Shown here: in pieces, positions 9,396-17,472 of the stretch
Layout: each line of letters opens with the position of its first letter
How positions within the stretch are numbered: the first letter of the stretch is position 1
NCBI GenBank assembly: GCA_038210595.1
Contig: JBBQWN010000026.1
Span: 1-31,429, forward strand
From: Glacieibacterium sp038210595
Lineage (GTDB): Bacteria; Pseudomonadota; Alphaproteobacteria; Sphingomonadales; Sphingomonadaceae
Direction of reading: 5' to 3'
DNA length: 31,429 bases
Notes under the pieces: model-generated
The model's input: only the letters and a program-made list of their open reading frames with translations
Database searches by the model: none
What the model was told of the DNA's origin: nothing
Translations under genes and position numbers: made by a program

Positions 9396-11585
9396 TCATG
9401 CTGCGAGCTTCTGTGCCGCCCGGCCATAGAAGGTTTCACCCGCCGCGGCCATGTCGCGCAGCAGCTGCGGCGGGCTGAACCGCTCGCCGTGGCGCTGCGC
9501 CAGGCCGTCGAGCACCGCGACGACATTGGCAAGACCGATCGTGTCCATGTGGCTGAACGGCCCGCCGGTGAACGGCAGGAAGCCCCAGCCGAAAATCGCG
9601 CCGAGGTCGCCATCCTGCGGCGTCTCCAGCACCCCTTCCGCGAAGCAGCGGGCGCATTCGACGAGCTGGCGATACAGCAGTCGCTCGCGCACTGCCTCGG
9701 GCGTCGGCTGCGCGTGCTCGCCGGGTTCGGCCACGGTCGCGGTCAGTTCCGGCCACAGGTACTTCTTCCCGCCATCCTCAGGATAGACGTAGAAGCCCTT
9801 GTTATTCTTGCGGCCCATCCGACCCAGCTCGTGCATCGTCTCGATGACTTCGGTGCCGGGCTGCGCCACCCATTTGTCGCCGAGATCGGCCTTGGTCTGC
9901 TGGCCGACCTTGTACGACAGGTCGAGCCCGACCTCGTCGTTGACCGCCAGCGGGCCGACCGGCATGCCCATGTGCTTGCCGACATTCTCGATCAGCGCTG
10001 GGCCAACGCCCTCGCTGAGCAGCGCCAGCCCCTCCTGGATGTATGTCCCGAAGCAGCGCGACGTGTAGAAGCCGCGGCTGTCGTTGACGACGATCGGCGT
10101 CTTGCGGATCTGCGCGACATAATCGAGCGCCTTGGCGATCGCGTCCGGGCCGGTCTGCTTGCCGACGATGATTTCGACCAGCGGCATCTTTTCGACCGGC
10201 GAGAAGAAATGGATGCCGATGAAGTTTGCGGGCTTCGACCATGCCTCGGCGAGGCCGGTGATCGGCAGCGTCGAGGTGTTCGACCCGAAGATCGTGTCGG
10301 CGCCGACGACCGCTTCGGTCGCCTTGGTGACGCCAGCCTTGATGTCGCGAGTCTCGAACACCGCCTCGACGATCAGGTCGCAGCCAGCGAGATCGGCATA
10401 GTCGGCGGTCGGATGGATGCGGGCGAGGATTTCGGCCGCCTTGGCCGGATCGGTGCGCTTCTTGGCCAGCCGGTCGGCGGTGTACTGCTTGCCCTTCTCG
10501 GCCGCCGCGAGATCGCGGTCGAGCAGCACGACGGTCATGCCCGCCTGCGCGCTGACCATCGCGACGCCCGCGCCCATCAGGCCGGCGCCGAGCATGCCAA
10601 GCTTCTTCACCGGCGCAGGGGCAATGCCCTTGGGGCGGCGCGCCCCCTTCTCGGCCGCCTGCTTCGAGACGAACAGCGAGCGGATCATGTTGCCGGCCTG
10701 GGGGTCGCTGACCAGCTTCGCCATGTACTTGCTTTCCAGCCGCAGCGCCGTGTCCATCGGCAGCTGCGATCCTTCATAGACCGCGCTCAGGATGGTGATC
10801 GGCGCGTTCATGTTGTGCCCGGCCTGCTTCACCATAATGGCGGTTCCGGCCATAAAGGTCTGCGCGAACGCCGGGTTGAACTGGCCAACGCCGCCGGGGA
10901 ACTTGAACCCCTTCTCGTCCCACGGCTGGACGCTCTTGGTCGGGTTGGCCTTGACCCAGTCCTTCGCCGCCTGGACGACCTGGTCGGCCGGCACGACGGC
11001 GTGGACGACGCCGAGGCCGAGCGCCTCCTGCGGCGACATGCTCTTGCCCTGGATCAGGTACATCAGCGCCGGCTGCACGCCCATCAGGCGCGGCAGCCGC
11101 TGCGTGCCGCCGGCCCCGGGGAACAGGCCGACCATCACCTCGGGCAGGCCGAGCTGGATCTTCGGATTGTCGGCGACGACGCGGTAGTGGCAGGCGAGCG
11201 TAAACTCGAGCCCGCCGCCGAGCGCCAGGCCGTTGATCGCCGCCGCCACCGGCTTGCCGCAGGTCTCGAGCGCGCGCAGCATCTTGTTGAGGCCGTAGAC
11301 GCTGTCGAACAGCCGCGCCATTTTCGACGGGCCGCCGTCGCTCGCCGCACCGCCGGTCATGCCACCCATGCCCTTCAGGTCGGCACCGGCCATGAAGCCC
11401 GACGCCTTGCCGCTGGTCAGCACCGCACCCTTGACCGCATCATCGGTCTTGATGCGCTCGATTGCGGCGGTCAGGTCGCGCGACACTTCGGGGGTGATAA
11501 CGTTCATCGACAGGCCGGGCACGTCGATGGTGAGGAGAAGGATGCCGTCGGCGTCGAGCTCGGAACGGATGGCGGTGTCGGTCAT
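9396..11585 (-). CDS. fadJ: Bifunctional enoyl-CoA hydratase / 3-hydroxyacyl-CoA dehydrogenase
   Basis: The 729-residue protein carries out the second and third steps of fatty acid beta-oxidation. The N-terminal crotonase domain has both catalytic glutamates, in NGLALGGGLEF and LGLPEVMVGLFPGAGG. The dehydrogenase part begins with the NAD-binding GMLGAGLMGAGVA, contains GIHFFSPVEKMPLVEII with the catalytic His and Glu, and ends with the duplicated C-terminal domain (WGFLPFTGGPFSHMD). It lies 152 bp downstream of fadA; that gap contains a large inverted repeat. FadJ/FadB assignment is at family level: both names cover this architecture. It is probably cytoplasmic, working with the acyl-CoA dehydrogenase and thiolase upstream. 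Confidence 0.95.
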   Translation of the reverse strand: MTDTAIRSELDADGILLLTIDVPGLSMNVITPEVSRDLTAAIERIKTDDAVKGAVLTSGKASGFMAGADLKGMGGMTGGAASDGGPSKMARLFDSVYGLNKMLRALETCGKPVAAAINGLALGGGLEFTLACHYRVVADNPKIQLGLPEVMVGLFPGAGGTQRLPRLMGVQPALMYLIQGKSMSPQEALGLGVVHAVVPADQVVQAAKDWVKANPTKSVQPWDEKGFKFPGGVGQFNPAFAQTFMAGTAIMVKQAGHNMNAPITILSAVYEGSQLPMDTALRLESKYMAKLVSDPQAGNMIRSLFVSKQAAEKGARRPKGIAPAPVKKLGMLGAGLMGAGVAMVSAQAGMTVVLLDRDLAAAEKGKQYTADRLAKKRTDPAKAAEILARIHPTADYADLAGCDLIVEAVFETRDIKAGVTKATEAVVGADTIFGSNTSTLPITGLAEAWSKPANFIGIHFFSPVEKMPLVEIIVGKQTGPDAIAKALDYVAQIRKTPIVVNDSRGFYTSRCFGTYIQEGLALLSEGVGPALIENVGKHMGMPVGPLAVNDEVGLDLSYKVGQQTKADLGDKWVAQPGTEVIETMHELGRMGRKNNKGFYVYPEDGGKKYLWPELTATVAEPGEHAQPTPEAVRERLLYRQLVECARCFAEGVLETPQDGDLGAIFGWGFLPFTGGPFSHMDTIGLANVVAVLDGLAQRHGERFSPPQLLRDMAAAGETFYGRAAQKLAA

Positions 11586-11600
11586 GGTCGGTCCTTACGT

Positions 11601-11733
11601 CTCCCCTCCCTCTTCAGGGAGGGGTCGGGGGTGGGTGCGCGGCCCTTGCCGCGCTACTCGTTCCGTTCCGGGGAAGAAGGCTCGCCAAATGGCTCGCACC
11701 CACCCCCAGCCCCTCCCTGAAGAGGGAGGGGAG
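11601..11733. repeat. Large inverted repeat (REP/MITE-like) between fadA and fadJ
   Basis: Two 39-bp arms, 11601-11639 and 11695-11733, are inverted complements at 37 of 39 positions and flank a 55-bp centre. Each arm also contains a smaller palindrome (CTCCCTCTTCAGGGAG on the left). The arms begin and end with CTCCCC/GGGGAG. Dispersed elements with CTCCCC...GGGTGGG ends are common between genes in alphaproteobacteria. The RNA would form a very stable hairpin inside the fadA-fadJ transcript. Confidence 0.9.
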
Positions 11734-11737
11734 CGGG

Positions 11738-12949
11738 CTAGATCCGCTCGATGATCGTGCCCGTGCCCATGCCCGCGCCGACGCACAGGTTGATCAGCGC
11801 GGTGCCCTTGCCGGTACGCTCGAGCTCGTCGAGCACGGTGCCCAGGATCATGCCGCCGGTAGCCCCCAGCGGGTGGCCCATGGCGATCGCGCCGCCGTTG
11901 ACGTTGACCTTCGAATGGTCGAGCTTCATCGCCTGCATGTAGCGCAGCACGACGCTCGCGAACGCCTCGTTCAGCTCGAACAGGTCGATGTCGTCGGTGG
12001 TCATGCCGGCGCGCTGCAGCACCTTGGCGGCGACGAACTCCGGGCCGGTCAGCATGATCATCGGCTCGCTGCCGATCGACGCCATGGCGCGGATGCGGGC
12101 GCGCGGCTTCAGGCCGTATTTCTCGCCCATTTCCTTGCTGCCGATCAGCACGGCGGATGCGCCGTCGACGATGCCGCTAGAGTTACCGCCGTGGTGGACG
12201 TGGTTGATCTTCTCGACCTCCGGGTACTTCATCAGCGCGATCGCGTCGAAGCCTGGCATCTGCTCGCCGATCGCCTCGAACGCCGGGTTGAGGCTGCCCA
12301 GCGACTGCATGTCGGTGTTGGGACGCATGTGCTCGTCATGGTCGAGAACAATCTCGCCGATGATGTCGCGCACGCCCACCACGGAGTTCTTGAACCGGCC
12401 CTCGGTCCAGGCACGCGCGGCGCGCTTCTGGCTCTCCATCGCATAGGCGTCGACGTCGTTGCGGCTGAAGCCGTATTTGGTGGCGATCAGGTCGGCGCCG
12501 ATGCCCTGGGGTGCGAAATAGGTCTTGTAGGCGACCGCCGGGTCCATCGCCCAGGCACCGCCGTCCGCGCCCATCGGGACGCGGCTCATGCTCTCGACGC
12601 CGCCGCCGATGGCGAACATCGCCTCGCCGACCATGACCTTGGCGGCGGCCATGTTCACGGCCTCGAGGCCCGACGCGCAGAAGCGATTGATCTGCACGCC
12701 TGCCGTGGTCTCGGCATAGTCGGCGTTGAGCACCGCGACACGGGCGATGTCGCAGCCCTGCTCGCCGACCGGCGAGACGCAGCCGAGGACGACGTCGTCG
12801 ACGTCGGCGGTGTCGATCTGGGTGCGGTCGCGGATGTTCTGCAGTACCTGCGTCGCGAGCTGGATCGGCGTGATCTCGTGGAGCTTGCCGTCCTTCTTGC
12901 CTTTGCCGCGCGGCGTGCGGACGGCGTCGTAGATATAGGCTTCGGCCAT
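11738..12949 (-). CDS. fadA: Acetyl-CoA C-acyltransferase (thiolase)
   Basis: The 403-residue thiolase catalyses the last step of beta-oxidation, releasing acetyl-CoA. The nucleophile is Cys91 in NRFCASGLEA. His359 in GGAIAMGHPLGATGG and Cys389 in NLCVGAGMGTG complete the active site. ELNEAFA is also present. The ATG at 12949 follows TGAGGAGC at good spacing; the open frame extends further upstream only because it shadows the acyl-CoA dehydrogenase gene. It starts 11 bp after that gene's stop, so the two are in one operon. Confidence 0.95.
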   Translation of the reverse strand: MAEAYIYDAVRTPRGKGKKDGKLHEITPIQLATQVLQNIRDRTQIDTADVDDVVLGCVSPVGEQGCDIARVAVLNADYAETTAGVQINRFCASGLEAVNMAAAKVMVGEAMFAIGGGVESMSRVPMGADGGAWAMDPAVAYKTYFAPQGIGADLIATKYGFSRNDVDAYAMESQKRAARAWTEGRFKNSVVGVRDIIGEIVLDHDEHMRPNTDMQSLGSLNPAFEAIGEQMPGFDAIALMKYPEVEKINHVHHGGNSSGIVDGASAVLIGSKEMGEKYGLKPRARIRAMASIGSEPMIMLTGPEFVAAKVLQRAGMTTDDIDLFELNEAFASVVLRYMQAMKLDHSKVNVNGGAIAMGHPLGATGGMILGTVLDELERTGKGTALINLCVGAGMGTGTIIERI

Positions 12950-12960
12950 GGTCGTGCTCC

Positions 12961-14751
12961 TCAGAACAAATGGGCCGGCAGGGCCATCATGGCCTCGCTG
13001 CCGGCTTCGAGCTTGCGGCGCAGCGCACCGGCGTCGGGGAAGAAGCGCTCGGCGTAATAGCGCGCGGTGATCAATTTGGCCTCGAAGAACTCGCGGTCGC
13101 TGGCACCGGCGTCGAGCGCCTCGTGCGCGGCCTTCGCCATCAGCAGCCACATATGGCCGAGGCTGACGATGCCGAGGATGTCGAGGTAGGCGGCCGCCCC
13201 GGCGCCCGCATTGTTGGGGTTCGACAGGCCGTTCTGCATCAGCCACAGCGTCGCGGTCTGCAGCTCGCCGAGCGCCTTCTCCAGCGGCGCGGCGACCACC
13301 GCCAGCCGCTCGTCGGCCTTGGCATCGGCGACCGCCTGCCCCGCCAGCGCGAGATAGGCGCGCAAACCGCGGCCGCCGTTCATGGCGAGCTTGCGACCGA
13401 CCAGGTCCATCGCCTGGATGCCGTTGGTGCCTTCGTAGATCTGGGCGATGCGGGCGTCGCGGACGAACTGCTCCATGCCCCATTCGACGATATAGCCGTG
13501 GCCGCCATAGACCTGCTGGCTCTTGGTCGCGATCTCATAGCCCTTGTCGGTGCAATAGCCCTTGATGACCGGGGTCAGCAGCCCGATCAGGTCGTCGGCC
13601 ATCTCGCGCTCCTCGGGCGTCGCCGCCTTGTGCGCGAGATCGACCTGCAGCGCGCCCCACAGGATCAGCGCGCGCGCGCCCTCGTTGAAGGCGCGGCCAT
13701 CCATCAGCATGCGGCGCACATCGGGGTGGACGATGATCGGGTCGGCCTTGGCGTCCGAGGCCGCGCCGTTCAGCGCCTTGCCCTGCACCCGGTCCCGGGC
13801 ATAGATCGCGGCGTTCTGGTAGGCGACCTCGCCCTGGCTCAGGCCCTGCACGCCGACGCCGAGCCGCGCCGCGTTCATCATGATGAACATGGCGCGCAAA
13901 CCCTTCATCTCCTCGCCGATCAGATAGCCGGTGGCGCCGTCGTAGTTCATCACGCAGGTCGAATTGGCGTGGATGCCCATCTTGTGCTCGATCGAACCGC
14001 ACTTGACCGCGTTGCGCTCGCCCAGGGTGCCGTCCGCGTTGACCAGGAACTTGGGCACGATGAACAGGCTGATGCCCTTTACCGTGTCGGGCGCGCCGGT
14101 GGTCTTGGCGAGAACCAGGTGGATGATGTTCTCGCTCATGTCGTGCTCGCCGGCCGAGATGAAGATCTTGGTGCCGGTAATCTTGAACGTGCCGTCTGCC
14201 TGCGGCTCGGCGCGGGTGCGGATCAGGCCGAGGTCGGTGCCGCACTGCGGCTCGGTCAGGTTCATCGTGCCGGTCCAGCGGCCGTGCACCATGTTGGGCA
14301 GGTACATCTGCTTCTGCGCGTCGCTGCCGACCGCGGTGATCGCCGCCTGCGCGCCCTCGTTGAGGCCCGGATACATAGAGAATGCCATGTTGGCGCTCGA
14401 CATATACTCCGCGATCGCGGTGCCGACGACGTGCGGCAGGCCCTGCCCGCCAAACGCCGGATCGGCGGTCAGCGTGCCCCAGCCGCCCTCGACGAACTGG
14501 TCATAGGCGGCCTTGAAGCCTTTCGGCGTGGTGACGCTGGCGTCGTCGTGGCGGGTGCAGCCTTCCTGGTCGCCGCTGAGGTTCAATGGCGCGAGCACAT
14601 TCTCGCAGAACTTCGCGCCCTCCTCGAGGATCGCCTGCACGGTATCGGGCGTCGCGTCGGCAAAGCCGGCCAAATTCGAATATTTGTCGAGACCGACGAT
14701 CGCCGACAGTACGAACTGCGTGTCTTTGACCGGGGCGCGGTAGCTCGGCAT
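12961..14751 (-). CDS. Acyl-CoA dehydrogenase with C-terminal extension domain (DmdC-like family)
   Basis: This 596-residue flavoprotein belongs to the large acyl-CoA dehydrogenase subfamily that includes 3-methylmercaptopropionyl-CoA dehydrogenase. It opens with MPSYRAPVKDTQFVL, characteristic of the group. FAD/substrate motifs MNLTEPQCGTDLG and KITGTKIFISAGEHDM are present. The catalytic base is probably the Glu in AQIYEGTNGIQAMD (about residue 438). The C-terminal 150 residues form the Acyl-CoA_dh_C-type extension. It begins 9 bp after the merR stop and lies 11 bp before fadA, so it is the first enzyme of a beta-oxidation operon. Long- or medium-chain acyl-CoA is the likely substrate; many such genes are labelled dmdC without evidence for DMSP use. 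Confidence 0.92.
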   Translation of the reverse strand: MPSYRAPVKDTQFVLSAIVGLDKYSNLAGFADATPDTVQAILEEGAKFCENVLAPLNLSGDQEGCTRHDDASVTTPKGFKAAYDQFVEGGWGTLTADPAFGGQGLPHVVGTAIAEYMSSANMAFSMYPGLNEGAQAAITAVGSDAQKQMYLPNMVHGRWTGTMNLTEPQCGTDLGLIRTRAEPQADGTFKITGTKIFISAGEHDMSENIIHLVLAKTTGAPDTVKGISLFIVPKFLVNADGTLGERNAVKCGSIEHKMGIHANSTCVMNYDGATGYLIGEEMKGLRAMFIMMNAARLGVGVQGLSQGEVAYQNAAIYARDRVQGKALNGAASDAKADPIIVHPDVRRMLMDGRAFNEGARALILWGALQVDLAHKAATPEEREMADDLIGLLTPVIKGYCTDKGYEIATKSQQVYGGHGYIVEWGMEQFVRDARIAQIYEGTNGIQAMDLVGRKLAMNGGRGLRAYLALAGQAVADAKADERLAVVAAPLEKALGELQTATLWLMQNGLSNPNNAGAGAAAYLDILGIVSLGHMWLLMAKAAHEALDAGASDREFFEAKLITARYYAERFFPDAGALRRKLEAGSEAMMALPAHLF

Positions 14752-14760
14752 CGCTAATTC

Positions 14761-15228
14761 CTAATGGTGCGCGGTATCGGCGAGATGGGTCTCGGCGCCA
14801 CGCGAGCCGTCGAGCTCGCGTTCGACGAGGGCACAGAACGACTGCAGTTCTTCGATCGTGGCGTCGATGTCGTTACGCTGCTCCTGCAGCGCAAGGATGC
14901 GGGTGTGGCATTTCTCCAGCGTCACCTGGCGCTGCTTCACGCGGCCGTCGCCGACATCGTAGAGGTCGATCATCTCGCGGATTTCGGCGAGCGAGAACCC
15001 CACGTTCTTGGCGCGCAGGATCCACGCCAGCCGGGCGCGGTCGCGGCCGCTGTAGACCCGGTTCTGGCCCAGCCGCTCGGGCGCGATCAGGCCGTTGTCC
15101 TCGTAGAAGCGGATGGCGCGCGGCGTGACATTGAAGCCGACTGCCAGTTCCGTGATCGTGAATGTCGCGGCATCGTTCGCCGCCTCGGGAACATGGGCGT
15201 GGGCGAAGGCGCGGGCATGCTCGTTCAT
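14761..15228 (-). CDS. MerR-family transcriptional regulator (LiuR-like) of the beta-oxidation operon
   Basis: The protein has 155 residues. The winged-helix MerR domain is TITELAVGFNVTPRAIRFYE followed by DNGLIAPERLGQNRVYS, then a dimerisation coiled coil (LEKCHTRILALQEQRNDIDATIEELQ). There is no metal-binding cysteine cluster, so a metal sensor is unlikely. It resembles MerR regulators such as LiuR that control branched-chain amino acid and fatty acid catabolism. It is first in the run merR-acd-fadA-fadJ, with 9 bp to the next gene. A palindrome lies in the spacer of its own promoter, so it probably regulates itself and the operon. No clear Shine-Dalgarno site precedes the ATG at 15228, which would lie close to the predicted transcript start. 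Confidence 0.9.
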   Translation of the reverse strand: MNEHARAFAHAHVPEAANDAATFTITELAVGFNVTPRAIRFYEDNGLIAPERLGQNRVYSGRDRARLAWILRAKNVGFSLAEIREMIDLYDVGDGRVKQRQVTLEKCHTRILALQEQRNDIDATIEELQSFCALVERELDGSRGAETHLADTAHH

Positions 15229-15237
15229 CGCCCGCCG

Positions 15238-15266
15238 GTTTAGTTGACGGTTACGTCAAGGGTCAA
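15238..15266 (-). promoter_or_regulatory. Predicted merR-acd-fadA-fadJ promoter
   Basis: On the minus strand, -35 TTGACC (15261-15266) and -10 CTAAAC (15238-15243) are separated by 17 bp (18 if TAAACC is used). The whole promoter lies within the 41-bp gap between the merR start and the stop of the upstream beta-propeller gene. The transcript would have a leader of only a few bases. Confidence 0.6.
15244..15259. promoter_or_regulatory. Predicted MerR-family operator
   Basis: TTGACGGTTACGTCAA is a 16-bp palindrome with perfect 6-bp arms (TTGACG/CGTCAA) and a 4-bp centre. It fills the spacer between the predicted -35 and -10, where MerR-family proteins bind and distort the promoter. It resembles the ACGT-centred sites reported for LiuR-type regulators. 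Confidence 0.65.
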
Positions 15267-15269
15267 GCA

Positions 15270-16352
15270 TCACAGGTCGAGACGATGCACCTCGACACCG
15301 ATCGCGAACACCCGCGTTGCCTTCGGACTGCGGATGACCCTGATCTTGTTGACCGCGCGGCCGAACTCGACCGGCTGCCAGCTGTGGCCACCGTTCCGGG
15401 TCTCATAGCCCCCGGCCTTGGCGCCGACCCAGCCACGGCGCTCGTCAAGGAAACCGATGCCGAATTGCTGGACGCCCGGCGCATCGACGAGCGGCAGCTC
15501 GTGCCAGGCCCGGCCGCCATCAACGGTCTTCACCACCACCCGCCTGGTGTTCGCGGGCGCGTCGTCATAGCTCTGAACGGTGGCATAGCCGACCCGCGGC
15601 GACGGCCAGCTCATCTTCCAGACGTTTTCGAACTTACGCCCCGAGCGATAGACCGGGGCCCAGGTCCGGCCGCCGTCGCCGGTACGCAGGATCAGCGCCT
15701 CGCCCCTCGCGGCGTCGCTGTCGGTCGAGGCGGCGACGAACCCGGTCATCGTATCGTGAAACTTGATATCGAGAATTATGCCCGCCTGTTTCGACAGGTC
15801 CTGCACGGTCCAGCTCGCGCCGCTGTCGGTCGAGCGCAACACCGCCGCCGGCCCGCCGACGCGACCGGCGGCGTGGATGACGTGACCGCCCCGCAGCTCG
15901 CCCTGATAGACCCGCCGGACGGGGAGGATATCGATGCCGCAAATTCCGGCGACGGCTCCGATGCCGGGGGCGGTCACGGGCTGCCAGGTTACGCCGCCGT
16001 CTTCGGTGCGGTACAGTGGCTGCTTGTCGGTGACGCCAGGATAATAGTCGGTGCCGACATTGCCGAGGAAGCCGCGCCTGGCGTCGATGAAGCCGAGCGC
16101 GCGGATGAAGGTGCCGGGCCGGTCCCAGACCTTGGTCCAGCTGACTCCGCCATCGGTGGTCGCGTACAGCTTGCCCTGACCGTTGCCATACCAGCCGGTG
16201 TCGGGATCGACGACGCTGATGTCGTCCTGCTTGCCCTTGTAGAGTTCGGTCGCGAGCTTTTGCCAGGCCGGGTCGGCGGCGGCGAACGCCGCCCGCGGTG
16301 CAAGACCGGTCGCCAGCAGCGCCCCGCCGAAACCGCGTCTCGTCAACATCAC
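15270..16352 (-). CDS. Exported Asp-box (BNR/Ycf48-like) beta-propeller protein
   Basis: The product has 360 residues. A Tat-type signal peptide is suggested by LTRRGFGGALLATGLAPRAAFA, split here as TRRGFGG followed by a hydrophobic stretch ending AFAAADP. The mature part has at least six Asp-box repeats: TTDGGVSWTKV, TEDGGVTWQPV, STDSGASWTVQ, TGDGGRTWAPV, TVDGGRAWHEL and TRNGGHSWQPV. This fits a beta-propeller of the sialidase/Ycf48-HCF136 type. No sialidase catalytic set (Arg triad, FRIP) is visible, so enzymatic activity is not supported; a binding or assembly role in the periplasm is possible. It lies 77 bp downstream of fabZ on the same strand and 41 bp upstream of merR. Confidence 0.85.
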   Translation of the reverse strand: MMLTRRGFGGALLATGLAPRAAFAAADPAWQKLATELYKGKQDDISVVDPDTGWYGNGQGKLYATTDGGVSWTKVWDRPGTFIRALGFIDARRGFLGNVGTDYYPGVTDKQPLYRTEDGGVTWQPVTAPGIGAVAGICGIDILPVRRVYQGELRGGHVIHAAGRVGGPAAVLRSTDSGASWTVQDLSKQAGIILDIKFHDTMTGFVAASTDSDAARGEALILRTGDGGRTWAPVYRSGRKFENVWKMSWPSPRVGYATVQSYDDAPANTRRVVVKTVDGGRAWHELPLVDAPGVQQFGIGFLDERRGWVGAKAGGYETRNGGHSWQPVEFGRAVNKIRVIRSPKATRVFAIGVEVHRLDL

Positions 16353-16429
16353 CCGGCTCCCGCTCGCTACCCGAGTGAGCTAATCGAAACGATCGCGAAT
16401 TGGCAAGAGTGTATTACGTGAGCGCCACA

Positions 16430-16906
16430 CTAGGCGGGCGCGTCGGCGATCATCGCGGTGAACTTCGCCTCGGCGACGGTCTTGCCGTTCACCACCGCCT
16501 TGCCGGCGAACTTGCAGACGGTCGCGCGGCGCTGGATGAACTCGACGTGCAGTTCCATCAGGCAGCCGGGTTCGACCGGCGACCGGAACTTCGCATCCTC
16601 GATCGCCATGAAATAGACGAGCTTGTTCGAGCCTTCGAGGTTCATCGATTTGATCGCGAGCACGCCGGCGGTCTGCGCCAGCGCCTCGACGATCAGCACG
16701 CCCGGCATGATCGGGCGGCCCGGGAAATGCCCGGCGAAGAACGGCTCGTTGATCGTCACCGCCTTGATGCCGCGCGCCGACGTGTCGGGGACGATATCCT
16801 CGACCCGGTCGACGAGCAGCATCGGGAAGCGATGCGGGATCAGGTCCATCACCGCGCGCACGTCGACGGCGGTCATCGCCATCGACGCGGGCGCGGCGTC
16901 GGTCAC
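16430..16906 (-). CDS. fabZ: 3-hydroxyacyl-ACP dehydratase FabZ
   Basis: The 158-residue hot-dog fold enzyme dehydrates 3-hydroxyacyl-ACP in fatty acid synthesis. The catalytic His60 lies in FFAGHFPGRPIMPG and Glu74 in LIVEALAQTAG. IPHRFPMLLVDRV is the standard N-terminal motif. Its ATG overlaps the skp stop as ATGA. In most Gram-negatives lpxD separates skp from fabZ and lpxA follows; here both are missing. Two further in-frame ATG codons (residues 9 and 11) are possible starts. Confidence 0.96.
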   Translation of the reverse strand: MTDAAPASMAMTAVDVRAVMDLIPHRFPMLLVDRVEDIVPDTSARGIKAVTINEPFFAGHFPGRPIMPGVLIVEALAQTAGVLAIKSMNLEGSNKLVYFMAIEDAKFRSPVEPGCLMELHVEFIQRRATVCKFAGKAVVNGKTVAEAKFTAMIADAPA

Positions 16907-17472
16907 TTCGCTCCGGCGGCCGGGGTCGCGGTCGAGACGCGCGGCAACGACTTGTCGATGCGCGCGACAATGTCGGCGGTGACGTCGATCGTATTGGAAT
17001 GCTGCAGCGTCGCGCCCTCGGCGAGAGCGATGGTCGCGCCGCGCTCACGCATCACGGCGGTAATGATCGGCTGGGCGGCCTCGTTGATCTGGCGCAGCAC
17101 CGACTGGCGGCTGGCCTGGAAGTCCTGGTCGCGCTTGGCGAGATCGGCCTCGTCCTTCTGCTTGCGGGCCTGTTCGTCCTTCACCTTGGTCTGCCAGGCG
17201 GTGATGATCGCCGGCGTCGCGTTCGGGGCGGGCTGGCTCTTGCCGAGCGCCTGCTCCTCGGCGCCATACTGGGTGCGCAGCTGGGTGAGGCGCGCCTGGA
17301 TCGCATCGGCGCGGGTCTTCAGCTCGATCGCAGCCTGCTTGCCGGCGGCCGAGGTCTGGAACACCCGGTCCATGTCGATGACGACGATGACCGCGGGCGG
17401 CAGCGTCTGGGCAGCGAGCGGTGCGGCGATGGCGACGGCCGAAAGGGCGAGTGCCTTGAACATTGTCTTCAT
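16903..17472 (-). CDS. skp: Periplasmic chaperone Skp/OmpH family
   Basis: The 189-residue protein has a signal peptide (MKTMFKALALSAVAIAAPLAAQ), a short beta segment (AVIVVIDMDRVFQTSAAGKQA) typical of the Skp core, and a long Lys/Glu/Gln-rich helical hairpin (about 50-135). Skp binds unfolded outer-membrane proteins and delivers them to BAM. It starts with a 1-nt TGATG overlap after bamA, the usual neighbour. Confidence 0.92.
   Translation of the reverse strand: MKTMFKALALSAVAIAAPLAAQTLPPAVIVVIDMDRVFQTSAAGKQAAIELKTRADAIQARLTQLRTQYGAEEQALGKSQPAPNATPAIITAWQTKVKDEQARKQKDEADLAKRDQDFQASRQSVLRQINEAAQPIITAVMRERGATIALAEGATLQHSNTIDVTADIVARIDKSLPRVSTATPAAGAK

Noticed and set aside
9318..11720. An 800-codon open frame antisense to fadJ
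   Set aside because: Same GC-driven shadow effect; the sense strand encodes a complete bifunctional enzyme.
12970..14757. A 595-codon open frame antisense to the acyl-CoA dehydrogenase gene
   Set aside because: Mirror of a real gene with no domain or ribosome binding site of its own.
16361..16385. Short inverted repeat GCTCGCT/AGTGAGC upstream of the Asp-box gene
   Set aside because: Seven base pairs with one wobble is within chance expectation in GC-rich DNA.
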